Of a stretch of 64,000 bases of DNA, positions 55,720-63,814 are shown in pieces. The stretch spans positions 558,001 through 622,000 of the forward strand of contig CBDCZY010000002.1 of NCBI GenBank assembly GCA_965224745.1, in the 5' to 3' direction. This DNA comes from CBDCZY01 sp965224745. Lineage in GTDB: Bacteria; Pseudomonadota; Gammaproteobacteria; Methylococcales; Methylomonadaceae. The translations under genes and the position numbers were made by a program. The notes beneath the pieces were generated by a model. The model was not told where the DNA came from, ran no database searches, and was given only the letters and a program-made list of their open reading frames with translations. Positions within the stretch are counted from its first letter, which is position 1; each line of letters begins with the position of its first letter.

Positions 55720-55999
55720 TCAATAATTTCAGTCTTTAGAGTGTATAGATCTCTGGCTTTGATTATTTAGATTCAGTGAGAATGAATCACTGTAATAACC
55801 AAAGCCACACTTCATAAAGGAACCAGAGTTAAATGACTTCCAGAAATGGCACAGGATTTTTGTTTCGGTTCAAGGCAGGAAAATAGGCGCATAACTGGCT
55901 ACGAAACTATTTTTCTATCGAAGAAATGGAACTAAAAGACAAGCCCGTTTTGGAAGTTATTTAATAACGTTTCCTAAATAACTAAAAGAGTAATAATCT
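55720..55999. other. Intergenic region with MITE-like copy 3
   Basis: 280 bp between the secreted protein and ISKra4. Aside from the repeat at 55829-55964 no gene was recognised. A weak inverted repeat at about 55754-55806 (CTTTGATTAT / ATAACCAAAG) may be the terminator of the secreted-protein gene. Confidence 0.5.
55829..55964 (+). repeat. MITE-like inverted-repeat element, copy 3 (136 bp, diverged)
   Basis: Bounded by TTAAATGACTTCCAGAAA and the inverted TTTTGGAAGTTATTTAA. The left interior CAGGATTTTTGTTT and AATAGGCGCATAACTGGCTA parallels copies 1 and 2 (CAGGATTTTTGTTTG, ACAGGCGTATAGCAAGCTA). The outer ends differ from those copies, so it is a diverged or hybrid member. Confidence 0.65.
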
Positions 56000-56070
56000 G
56001 GGTGTGATTAAAAGTGATGCAACATGTTAAGATTGTATTTTATAGAGTTGAAATATAAAAGAAAATATAC

Positions 56071-56352
56071 ATGAACAAAACCATCCCCGAAAAAGATATA
56101 AAGCTACTCGAACTTCTAAATGAACATCCCATACTACGCCATCGTGTTGAGGCATTAATGGCTATCGTAGAAGATGACGATGAAACGATTGAGAAAGCGG
56201 ATGCAGCGGAGCAACGCGTCATTGAAGAGGTTCGAAAAATAGGTCACGCAGCACTTTCCGAGTGGGCAGAAAGTAAAAATAAGCGCAATGAAGCTGAATT
56301 GAAAGAACAACCCGAATTACGTATTGCAGGAAAAAAAACTGTGGTGGCATAG
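56071..56352 (+). CDS. ISKra4 transposase, upstream ORF (93 aa)
   Basis: First part of the ISKra4 transposase, same as the product of 61-342 apart from one residue. It ends within the sequence around an eight-A run (56331-56338). The next frame, offset by one base, begins LWWHSTFD right after the run, so a slip on the A run would fuse the two. Alone it has no catalytic motif. Confidence 0.75.
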   Translation: MNKTIPEKDIKLLELLNEHPILRHRVEALMAIVEDDDETIEKADAAEQRVIEEVRKIGHAALSEWAESKNKRNEAELKEQPELRIAGKKTVVA

Positions 56353-57061
56353 TACCTTTGATATTATCGAAATTGAAGAAACCCTCTTTCGTGAGTCAAC
56401 CCATATCGTTCGTACTTTTTCAGATCAAGCGAATGTGACCTGCCGAAGTACCTCGACGCCTTTACAACGGGCCATCACAGATTTTGGAGCAGACCAGCCA
56501 TTTGGCCAAGTCAACGCTAAACTCCAAGAACATTATGGAATAGAGGTACCGGTGAGTAGTATTAGGTTCATCACAGAGCATCATGGCAAAGCGATATTTG
56601 AACAAACAGACCTTGTCAGTGACTGGCCAGATACCTCAGGTACAAAACACGTCATTGCAGAGACAGATGGAGGCATGGTTCCTGTGGTGACCATTGATCC
56701 TGAAGCAAAAGATAAGCGAAAAGAAAAAACACTGGGCTGGCAAGAACTGCGACTTTGTATTGCCCATGAATGTGGCAGTCGGACGCTGCATTATGGAGGA
56801 AACTTTTCTGGGGGTATTGAAGAAACAGGTCGCCAGTTATTTGATTGCGCGATGAATGTAAACTTTGGCCAACAAACACACGTGCATTCGGTAGGCGATG
56901 GCGCATCCTGGATCAAGCGCCAAGTGGATGAACAATTTGGCGAAAATGGAACCTATTTAATCGACTTAATGCATCTTTGTGAATACTTGGCAGAAGCGGC
57001 ACCTAGCTGTACAGGTGACTCGGCATTATGGTTAGATGAACAAAAACAACGTTTGAAAATC
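56324..57061 (+). pseudogene. ISKra4 transposase, main ORF, 5' part, cut by IS1
   Basis: Main transposase part with VIAETDGGMVPVVT carrying a candidate catalytic Asp and YLIDLMHLCEYLAEAAP another. The frame continues after the IS1 and one TGAAAATC copy: QRLKI joins NQASLVLETLLPFLEP at 57834. The IS1 insertion truncates it with a few foreign codons (GIANLV). As it stands this ISKra4 copy cannot make a full transposase. Confidence 0.8.
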
Positions 57062-57825
57062 GGCATTGCTAATTTAGTATAGTTAACGTTCCATTTCTTT
57101 TATGCATTAAGAGTAATATAGACAGCTCAAGCATTCGAACACTTTTTGTGTAACATTTTGTCTTTCTTCTCATTCGCGCAAGAAAATGTCTAAAGATACT
57201 ATTGTAGCCTTCAACTGTGTATGTTTCAGCTTTGGATTGAACGTGTTTTTCGCTAGGAATAAAATGTTCATAGGGCTGCCAATAATCGGTTGCTATTGTT
57301 CCATTTAATTGATCTTCAATTCCTTCCCAGAGTTTTTGTCCTGTCTGTACGCTTCGGTCGCCAACAATGAAATTGATGAATTTTTTCCCATATCTATCAA
57401 CAGCAATCCATATCCATTTATAGCTTTTTTTTGACCCACATAGGTATGCATTTCATCCATCTCAGCATAAATCACTTGTTCAGGACTTTTCAATTCGGCA
57501 ACTTGCTCACCAAAGGATCTAATCCAATTTAGTACCGTGACATTGCTTACGTTCAAAACCCGACCAATTGAACGAAACCCTAATCCTTCAAGATATAATT
57601 GAAGAGCCATCTTTCTTAAATAGAATGGTTTGGCTCCCGAGCCACTAGCAACAGTATATCGAAAATTACATTCTTTACATTTGTAACGCTGCTTTTGTTT
57701 TACGATACCATCTTTGATGTTTTTATTAGATTTGCATTTAGGGCATTCCATTAAATTTCTCGCTCTCTTTAGAAAGATATCAAAAATTTAATTCTAACAT
57801 AAAACTATACTAAATTAGCAATGCC
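57062..57825 (-). mobile_element. IS1-family insertion sequence (764 bp), nested
   Basis: Terminal inverted repeats GGCATTGCTAATTTAGTATA at both ends (23 bp with no mismatch) and an 8-bp target duplication TGAAAATC (57054-57061 and 57826-57833). Length 764 bp is typical of IS1. It carries one transposase gene on the minus strand with a frame change. Confidence 0.93.
57069..57751 (-). CDS. IS1 transposase with frame change at an A8 run
   Basis: The first frame (57305-57751) starts MECPKCKSNKNIKDG with a zinc-ribbon (CPKC...CKEC), then a helix-turn-helix (RSIGRVLNVSNVTVLNW) and the first catalytic Asp in YAEMDEMHTYVG. At a run of eight A the productive frame shifts by -1 and continues SYKWIWIAVDRYGKKFINF, then ...DYWQPYEHFIPSEKHVQSK and ARMRRKTKCYTKSV to a stop at 57069. 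IS1 elements use programmed -1 frameshifting on an A run, so this may be functional; a plain mutation cannot be excluded. Confidence 0.8.
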
Positions 57826-58160
57826 TGAAAATCAATCAGGCCAGCCTTGTTCTTGAAACCCTATTGCCGTTTCTTGAACCATCCGAAACGGATGATGAGA
57901 AAGCGCCGGTTCGTAGGGCTTACCGCTACTTGAGAAATCGTCTGGATCAAGTTGATTATCAAGGTGCGATAGAAAAAGGACTTCCAATCGGTTCAGGTGA
58001 AATTGAAAGCGCTCACCGTTACATTGTTCAAGCTCGGCTTAAGCGTCCTGGAGCTTGGTGGTCACCCAATAATATAGATTATATGTTGGCTTTGCGATTA
58101 TGTAGAATCAATCAACGATGGGAAAATTACTGGCAAGATGTTAGGCAAAAGGCGGCATGA
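57826..58160 (+). pseudogene. ISKra4 transposase, 3' part
   Basis: C-terminal part of the transposase, open from the IS1 target duplication to the stop at 58160. GLPIGSGEIESAHRYIVQAR contains the conserved Glu of the ISKra4 catalytic core, and PGAWWSPNNIDYMLALRLCR follows. In frame with 56324-57061 after precise removal of IS1. Confidence 0.8.
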
Positions 58161-58233
58161 TGAAAATTTAGTCTTGCATCACTTTTAATCGTACCCCTAA
58201 CTTCGAGCGTACTTGTCACAAGGGAAGAATCTT

Positions 58234-58857
58234 ATGATTGCTAACCAAAAGTGGTCTTTTGTAGGTTTTACTTTGCTGTCTTTACCCTATTTATCAGTTT
58301 TTTCAGTTCATTGAGACTGATAAAGCGATTACATTCAAATTGGGCAAGATTATTAATTCGGACAACGAGCCTGGAGTGCATTTTAAAACCCCCTTCATCA
58401 ATGATGTGAAACACTTAAGTGGCAAAGCTCTTACTCTGAATTCAAAACCTGAACGTTTTTTGACTTCTAAGAAGAAAAATGTCATCGTTGATTCATATGT
58501 GAAGTGGGGAGCTGTTAACGCAGTTCGTTGCTCTATGCGCCTTTACCGGGTAATCAAGAGCAAGCCACTATGAGGCTTGAGCAGATTACTAAAATTCGAG
58601 GGGCATTCGCGGGATATATTGATCAAGAAAACAGTCAGATATGCTAACAGACTTGAGCATAGTAACAGCCAAAGCTTCGAGATGAAGGAGAAAGAAGCCA
58701 AAGGTACTGAAATAAAGGCCAGCAAATAGCCACAGATCCTGAATTCTTTGAGTTCTAAAGAAATTTGTGTGCTTACATGAAGACGTTTGAGGAAGATGGG
58801 GATATCATAGTGCTAAACCCAAACTCTGAATGATTCAGATACTTTGGAAGGCAATAG
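58234..58857 (+). pseudogene. hflC: hflC pseudogene (band-7 protein, FtsH modulator subunit)
   Basis: Broken remnant of HflC. Fragments in order: ANQKWSFVGFTLLSLPYLSV (signal anchor), KAITFKLGKIINSDNEPGVH, FKTPFINDVKHLSGKALTLN, SKPERFLTSKKKNVIVDSYV, then a degenerate middle, PEFFEF-stop-RNLCAYMKTFEEDGDIIVLN, and PNSE-stop-FRYFG. At least four stops and frame changes interrupt it and the band-7 core is largely missing. AAGGGAAG precedes the ATG. It lies 87 nt before ftsH, and no hflK is present; the ISKra4 element ends 36 nt upstream of it. Confidence 0.88.
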
Positions 58858-58944
58858 ATTTTTATTTAGTAGTATTAAGGATGTGTTGTTAGGTGCAGTC
58901 TTACCATTAATTGGTGTAAAAAATATTCACCTGGAGAGTTTATT

Positions 58945-60891
58945 ATGAAAAATATTAAAAACATCCTCATATGGGGGTTTATATTCATTGCCTTCTACCT
59001 TATTTTTAGCCGGCTAGAGCAAACGAATAGCACGCAGTTGAAACCAACGCTGGCTTATTCCGAATTTATTAGTCAGGTGAAGTCTGGCAACATTGATAAA
59101 GTAGAAATCAATGATCACAACATCGTTGGCTTTACTAACGGCGGCGAAAGATTTTCTACTTTTGATCCAGGTGATCCTCACCTCATTGATGACTTGCTCA
59201 GTGGCAATGTAGAAATTAAAACCGTAGCGCCTGAAAAGCAATCTTTCTTAACGCAGGTATTCATTTCATGGTTCCCAATGTTGTTGCTGATTGCTGTTTG
59301 GATCATCTTTATGCGACGATCTCAAGGCGGTATGGGAGGCGGAGGAGGTGCCATGGGACTTGGCAAAAGCAAAGCCAAGATGATGGCTGAAGATCAACTT
59401 AAAGTAACTTTTGCTGACGTTGCTGGTTGTGAAGAAGCCAAAGAAGAAGTTGAGGAACTTGTCGACTTTCTTAAAGATCCAGAACGTTTCCATAAACTCG
59501 GCGGCCAAATCCCTAGAGGTATCTTGATGGTCGGACCGCCAGGAACAGGTAAGACCTTACTGGCAAGGGCGATTGCAGGTGAAGCTAAAGTCAAGTTTTT
59601 TACCATATCAGGATCGGATTTCGTAGAAATGTACGTTGGTGTTGGCGCTGCCAGGGTACGTGACATGTTTAAGCAAGCCAAAGAACATTCACCTTGTATC
59701 ATCTTCATTGATGAAATTGATGCTGTCGGTCGTGCAAGAGGCGTAGGTTTAGGCGGTGGTAACGATGAACGTGAACAAACACTAAACCAACTGTTAGTTG
59801 AACTGGATGGTTTTGAAGGCAATGAAGGCGTCATTGTAATTGCTGCGACAAACCGTGCCGATGTATTGGATAAAGCTTTATTGAGACCCGGACGTTTTGA
59901 CCGAGAAGTGAATGTTGGATTGCCCGATGTCAGAGGACGCGCACAAATTCTTAAAGTACATTTGAAAAAAGTGCCACTCGCCGATGATGTTGAAATTAAA
60001 TACATTGCTCGTGGTACGCCTGGGTTCTCAGGTGCAGATTTAGCCAATATTATCAACGAAGCAGCGCTATTTGCAGCAAGAGCTGGTAAAACGCTAGTCG
60101 AAATGGCCGATCTGGAAAAAGCTAAGGATAAAATTTTGATGGGTGCTGAACGGCGCAGCATGGTCATGAAGGAAGAAGATAAACTGCTAACAGCTTATCA
60201 CGAAGCAGGCCATTGTATCGTCGGTCGACTGGTGCCCGACCACGATCCAGTCTATAAGGTAAGTATTATGCCAAGAGGGCGTGCTCTGGGCATAACTATG
60301 TTTCTACCTGAGCATGATCAGTACAGCGCCAGTAAACAAAAGCTGGAAAGTCAAATATCTAGTTTATTTGGGGGACGTATTGCAGAAGAGATCATATTCG
60401 GAAAAAACAAAGTCACTACGGGCGCTTCCAATGACATTGAGCGTGCTACCGAAATTGCGCGAAATATGGTTACTAAATGGGGTTTGTCGGATGCGTTAGG
60501 ACCTCTGGCTTATTCCGAAGAGGAAGGCGGTTCATTTATGGGTCGTCAATCAACAGGACAAAAGCCTGTTTCAGAACAAGTTGCTTTCAAAATCGACGAA
60601 GAAATACGTTCCCTAATCGATAGAAATTATGAAAGAGCCGAAACCATGTTGAACACGAATTTGAACATTCTTCACAATATGGCTGATGCTTTGATGCAGT
60701 GGGAAACGATAGATCTTAAACAAATCGACAAGTTGATGGACGGAAAAAAACTGGATCCTCCTAAAGATCTTGATGACCTAGACAAAAATGATAGTGGTAA
60801 TCAAGATCCTACAGCAGGCATTGAAGCTGAGGGCAAACCTAAAGAAGAATCCGTTACTAAGCCCAGTATTAAACCAGCGGGACAATTTTAA
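58945..60891 (+). CDS. ftsH: ATP-dependent zinc metalloprotease FtsH
   Basis: Membrane AAA+ protease degrading membrane and short-lived cytoplasmic proteins. 648 aa. Two transmembrane segments (about 7-24 and 105-124) flank a periplasmic domain; Walker A GPPGTGKT at about 196; Walker B CIIFIDEIDAVG; second region of homology ATNRADVLDKALLRPGRFDR; zinc site HEAGH at about 419. Complete and well conserved. RBS GGAG lies about 9 bases before the ATG. The company of an hflC remnant suggests a copy formerly working with the HflKC modulator. Confidence 0.95.
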   Translation: MKNIKNILIWGFIFIAFYLIFSRLEQTNSTQLKPTLAYSEFISQVKSGNIDKVEINDHNIVGFTNGGERFSTFDPGDPHLIDDLLSGNVEIKTVAPEKQSFLTQVFISWFPMLLLIAVWIIFMRRSQGGMGGGGGAMGLGKSKAKMMAEDQLKVTFADVAGCEEAKEEVEELVDFLKDPERFHKLGGQIPRGILMVGPPGTGKTLLARAIAGEAKVKFFTISGSDFVEMYVGVGAARVRDMFKQAKEHSPCIIFIDEIDAVGRARGVGLGGGNDEREQTLNQLLVELDGFEGNEGVIVIAATNRADVLDKALLRPGRFDREVNVGLPDVRGRAQILKVHLKKVPLADDVEIKYIARGTPGFSGADLANIINEAALFAARAGKTLVEMADLEKAKDKILMGAERRSMVMKEEDKLLTAYHEAGHCIVGRLVPDHDPVYKVSIMPRGRALGITMFLPEHDQYSASKQKLESQISSLFGGRIAEEIIFGKNKVTTGASNDIERATEIARNMVTKWGLSDALGPLAYSEEEGGSFMGRQSTGQKPVSEQVAFKIDEEIRSLIDRNYERAETMLNTNLNILHNMADALMQWETIDLKQIDKLMDGKKLDPPKDLDDLDKNDSGNQDPTAGIEAEGKPKEESVTKPSIKPAGQF

Positions 60892-60946
60892 GATCAATTT
60901 TATTTCATAAGACCTAATAAGCAAAGACAATTTATCAAACTAGATT

Positions 60947-60982
60947 TCTGTGGTCTTTAGCAAAAGACCACAGATTTTTTTT
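60947..60982 (+). terminator. Intrinsic terminator after ftsH
   Basis: TCTGTGGTCTTT and AAAGACCACAGA form a perfect 12-bp stem with a short four-base loop, followed by eight T. It should end the ftsH transcript and insulate the ebo cluster. Confidence 0.92.
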
Positions 60983-61131
60983 CCGTAGAAATGTTAATGT
61001 TTGGGTAATTCTTGGGTTTAATAACTTCTTAGATTATATGTTTGTTTAATTCACCCTAGCCGTTATCCTAGAAAAACCAGCTAAGCAATGATTTTCTCTT
61101 ACATTTCGATAGCCTCTCCAATCTTTGTTTT

Positions 61132-61147
61132 GTATTGTATACAATAC
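61132..61147. promoter_or_regulatory. 16-bp perfect palindrome before eboA
   Basis: GTATTGTATACAATAC is a perfect palindrome three bases before ATG 61150. The core TTGTATACAA resembles sites bound by FCD-type GntR regulators (general knowledge), so it may be an operator for the ebo operon. Alternatively transcription and translation start inside it and eboA begins at a later Met (61171). Confidence 0.55.
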
Positions 61148-61149
61148 CT

Positions 61150-62007
61150 ATGATTTTTTCGGAACTAGTCATGCAAAGCTGTCTTGATCAGTTGGGTAAG
61201 GAGGGTCCAAGACATTGGTTTGTTGATAGGATTAAAACAATAAAAAGCAACTTTTCTATAAACCAACTCTATATCCAATTCGGGATGGTAAAAAGAAAAA
61301 TACCTGACCAGCCGTTACTATTAAAGCCCGAACAAATATACACTCTACAACAAATAAACCCAGCTTTTAGAGTTGATTCTTGGACTCTTCAAGACTGGTG
61401 CCGCTTAGCTTTAATACAGATGATTCCTGTCGAACAACAAGCAGAAATCCTAGAACCATTGTTTGAATCAGCAGATAAAGGCGAACTGATTGTGTTGTAT
61501 CGATCATTGCCGTTTATGCAAAATCAGCACCAATTCATTCATAGAGGGAGTGAAGGCATCAGAACCAATATGATCGATGTTTTTGATGCTATTACAGCTC
61601 ATAACCCTTTTCCCGCCAAACATTTTGGAGAAAATGCTTGGAATCAATTAGTCATCAAATCCATCTTTCTTGAAAGGCCACTTTTTACAATTTGGGGTCT
61701 GGATAACCGACATAACAGCACTTTGGCCATGATGGCTCAGGATTTTGCCCATGAGAGATGGGCGGCAAACAGACTAGTGACTCCTGAATTATGGCGTTTA
61801 TTGACTGGTTTTTTGAATGAAACTAATTTTAAGGACATTCAAAAAATTATTACTACAGGAGATGAATTATCAAATCAAGCCGGCATTCGGATAATCGAAG
61901 AAAGTGACCATCAGTTGGCTAAAGATTGGCTACGAGCAAATAACATTTCATCTGCTACAATGTCATGGTATGACATCGGCATTTCAGCAAACAAAACTAA
62001 CATTTAA
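61150..62007 (+). CDS. eboA: EboA-domain protein
   Basis: A 285-aa soluble protein at the head of the ebo cluster. It shows the EboA layout: an N-terminal segment, LKPEQIYTLQQINPAFRVDSW, QDWCRLALIQMIPV, then GELIVLYRSLPFMQNQHQFI, GIRTNMIDVFDAITAHNPFP and IKSIFLERPLFTIWGLDNRH. The molecular function of EboA is unknown; in cyanobacteria the ebo genes are needed to move secondary-metabolite precursors to the periplasm. It is followed by eboB after 11 nt. Start uncertain (61150 or 61171). Confidence 0.85.
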   Translation: MIFSELVMQSCLDQLGKEGPRHWFVDRIKTIKSNFSINQLYIQFGMVKRKIPDQPLLLKPEQIYTLQQINPAFRVDSWTLQDWCRLALIQMIPVEQQAEILEPLFESADKGELIVLYRSLPFMQNQHQFIHRGSEGIRTNMIDVFDAITAHNPFPAKHFGENAWNQLVIKSIFLERPLFTIWGLDNRHNSTLAMMAQDFAHERWAANRLVTPELWRLLTGFLNETNFKDIQKIITTGDELSNQAGIRIIEESDHQLAKDWLRANNISSATMSWYDIGISANKTNI

Positions 62008-62018
62008 CAAGGTTCATT

Positions 62019-62921
62019 ATGAAATACATTGATCCTCACATTCACATGTCTTCCAGAACGACAGATGATTACCAAGCCATGCGTAAAGCAGGGATCGTGG
62101 CGATAATTGAACCGGCTTTTTGGTTGGGCCAACCCCGCACAGACGTGGGTTCTTTTAAGGATTATTACAGCAGCCTGGTTGGTTGGGAACAATTTCGAGC
62201 ATCTCAGTTCGGCATCAAACATTATTGTACGATTGGTTTAAATTCCAAAGAAGCCAACAATGTCCCTTTGGCGGAACAAGTCATGGAGCTACTTCCTTTG
62301 TATGCAGCTAAAGAAAATGTAGTTGCCATTGGTGAAATTGGTTATGACGACCAAACCGACGAAGAGGATCGCTTCTTTCGCGCTCAGCTGGAACTAGCAA
62401 AAGAGGTAGAATTACCAGTATTAATACATACCCCGCATCGCGATAAAAAAAGAGGCACCAGCCGAAGTATGGATGTCTGTATTGAACATGAACTTGACCC
62501 CACGATGGTGGTTATTGATCATGTTAATGAAGAAACAGTTCAAGAAGTACTAGACCGAGGCTTTTGGTCGGCCTTTACCATTTATCCCAAAACCAAGATG
62601 GGAAATGAACGGATGTGTGACATCGTAAAACAATATGGTTCTGAAAGAATCATTGTCGACAGCTCAGCAGATTGGGGTGTCAGCGATCCGCTATCCGTTC
62701 CGAAAACCGCACAATTAATGCTGGAGCGCGGTATTTCTAACGCAGACATACATAAAACTTGTTACCAAAATGCGCTAGAGGCCTACGCTCAAAGCAATAA
62801 CATGAAAGAATCAGATTGGGATGACTTCAAGATTGATCAATCGAACCTGTTCAGTGGCAATAGTGTTTTAAGAGGACAAGAACCCGAACAACATACTTCT
62901 GCAAACATCATCGAAAACTGA
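62019..62921 (+). CDS. eboB: EboB, TatD-like metal-dependent hydrolase
   Basis: A 300-aa TIM-barrel amidohydrolase of the TatD type. Metal ligands: DPHIHM (H-x-H), GEIGYD, HTPHRDKKRG, VVIDHVN and DSSADWGVSD. In the ebo cluster this gene always sits beside eboA and eboC; its substrate is not known, so a DNase role by analogy with TatD is not assumed. Overlap TGATG with eboC. Confidence 0.88.
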   Translation: MKYIDPHIHMSSRTTDDYQAMRKAGIVAIIEPAFWLGQPRTDVGSFKDYYSSLVGWEQFRASQFGIKHYCTIGLNSKEANNVPLAEQVMELLPLYAAKENVVAIGEIGYDDQTDEEDRFFRAQLELAKEVELPVLIHTPHRDKKRGTSRSMDVCIEHELDPTMVVIDHVNEETVQEVLDRGFWSAFTIYPKTKMGNERMCDIVKQYGSERIIVDSSADWGVSDPLSVPKTAQLMLERGISNADIHKTCYQNALEAYAQSNNMKESDWDDFKIDQSNLFSGNSVLRGQEPEQHTSANIIEN

Positions 62922-63814
62922 TGTATGTACGTATCTTCCCTTACCTAGTTCTCGCACGACCTGCCAACCTGGTAACCGCTGTAGCGGATATTCTTACCGG
63001 CGCAGCAATAGGTGGTTTTTTTTCTCACCCAGTCAATGCTGAGAACTTATTCAGTCTAATCTTATTGTTGATTGCAACCATTGGCTTATATGGCGGCGGC
63101 GTAATATTTAATGATGTATTCGATGCTGAAGTTGATCGTAAAGAAAGACCAGAGAGACCCATTCCAAGCGGTCAGGTCAGTGAAGAAAATGCGGCCGTAT
63201 TCGGCAGTATTATGTTACTCGTTGGATTGGTATCCGCCACTCTGGTAAGCTTTCAAAGCGGATTTATCGCACTGATCATCGTGATTTTTGCATTAAGTTA
63301 CGATAAATTTGCTAAACATCACTTACTCTTAGGCCCATTATTTATGGGGCTTTGCAGAGGCGCTAACTTACTGCTTGGCATGAGCCTGTTCAGTCGCGGA
63401 TTAGCGGATTATTGGGGCTTAGCTGGATTACCAATCCTCTTTATCGCTGCCATTACGATCACCAGTCAGAACGAAGTTTTGGGAAATAATCGACCCTCTC
63501 TTGCACTGGCGATAACGCTTGATCTTATCGTTTTTAGCATTATTTTGTGGTTAGGTTTTGCATCCATAGCAAAACTAAAGATGCTTGTTCCGTTTTTAGC
63601 GTTATGGCTTAGTATGAATCTGTGGGCCAAGCTAAAAGCTTTGTTCGACAACCAGCCTGCCAACATCATGTTTGCAGTTAAAATGGCGGTGTTATCGCTG
63701 ATCCCTCTGGATGCCTGCTATACAGCAGGTTTTGCTAACTGGCGAATAGGCTTGGCAGTACTGGCTTTGTTGCCCGTTTCTATGTTGTTGGGTAAACATT
63801 TTGCCGTGACTTGA
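62921..63814 (+). CDS. eboC: EboC, UbiA-type prenyltransferase
   Basis: A 297-aa membrane protein with eight to nine helices. First Asp motif NDVFDAEVDRKERPERP (NDxxDxxxD) is intact; the second aspartate region reads ALSYDKFAKHHLLLG, close to the DxxxD pattern but shifted. UbiA enzymes transfer prenyl groups to aromatic or sugar-like acceptors; the acceptor here is unknown. The ATG shares its A with the eboB stop (TGATG), and eboD begins in the same way, so the operon is translationally coupled. Confidence 0.9.
   Translation: MYVRIFPYLVLARPANLVTAVADILTGAAIGGFFSHPVNAENLFSLILLLIATIGLYGGGVIFNDVFDAEVDRKERPERPIPSGQVSEENAAVFGSIMLLVGLVSATLVSFQSGFIALIIVIFALSYDKFAKHHLLLGPLFMGLCRGANLLLGMSLFSRGLADYWGLAGLPILFIAAITITSQNEVLGNNRPSLALAITLDLIVFSIILWLGFASIAKLKMLVPFLALWLSMNLWAKLKALFDNQPANIMFAVKMAVLSLIPLDACYTAGFANWRIGLAVLALLPVSMLLGKHFAVT

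Larger units (their letters stand above)
56000..58197 (+). mobile_element. ISKra4-family insertion sequence, interrupted by IS1
   Basis: Terminal inverted repeats GGGTGTGATTAAAAGTGATG (left) and GGGTACGATTAAAAGTGATG (right, inward) define the element. It encodes an ISKra4-type transposase in two overlapping frames, the second broken by a nested IS1 at 57062-57825. No clear target duplication of the ISKra4 element itself was found. Its right end is 36 bp before the hflC remnant, so it may have removed the hflK side of that locus. Confidence 0.88.

Noticed and set aside
59394..60167. 257-aa reverse-strand ORF inside ftsH
   Set aside because: It lies wholly antisense to a well-conserved gene and has the Ser/Pro/Thr-rich composition of a shadow frame.
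62019..62921. EboB gene as housekeeping TatD DNase
   Set aside because: Its place between eboA and eboC and the tight operon overlap identify the ebo-specific member; nuclease activity is not implied.
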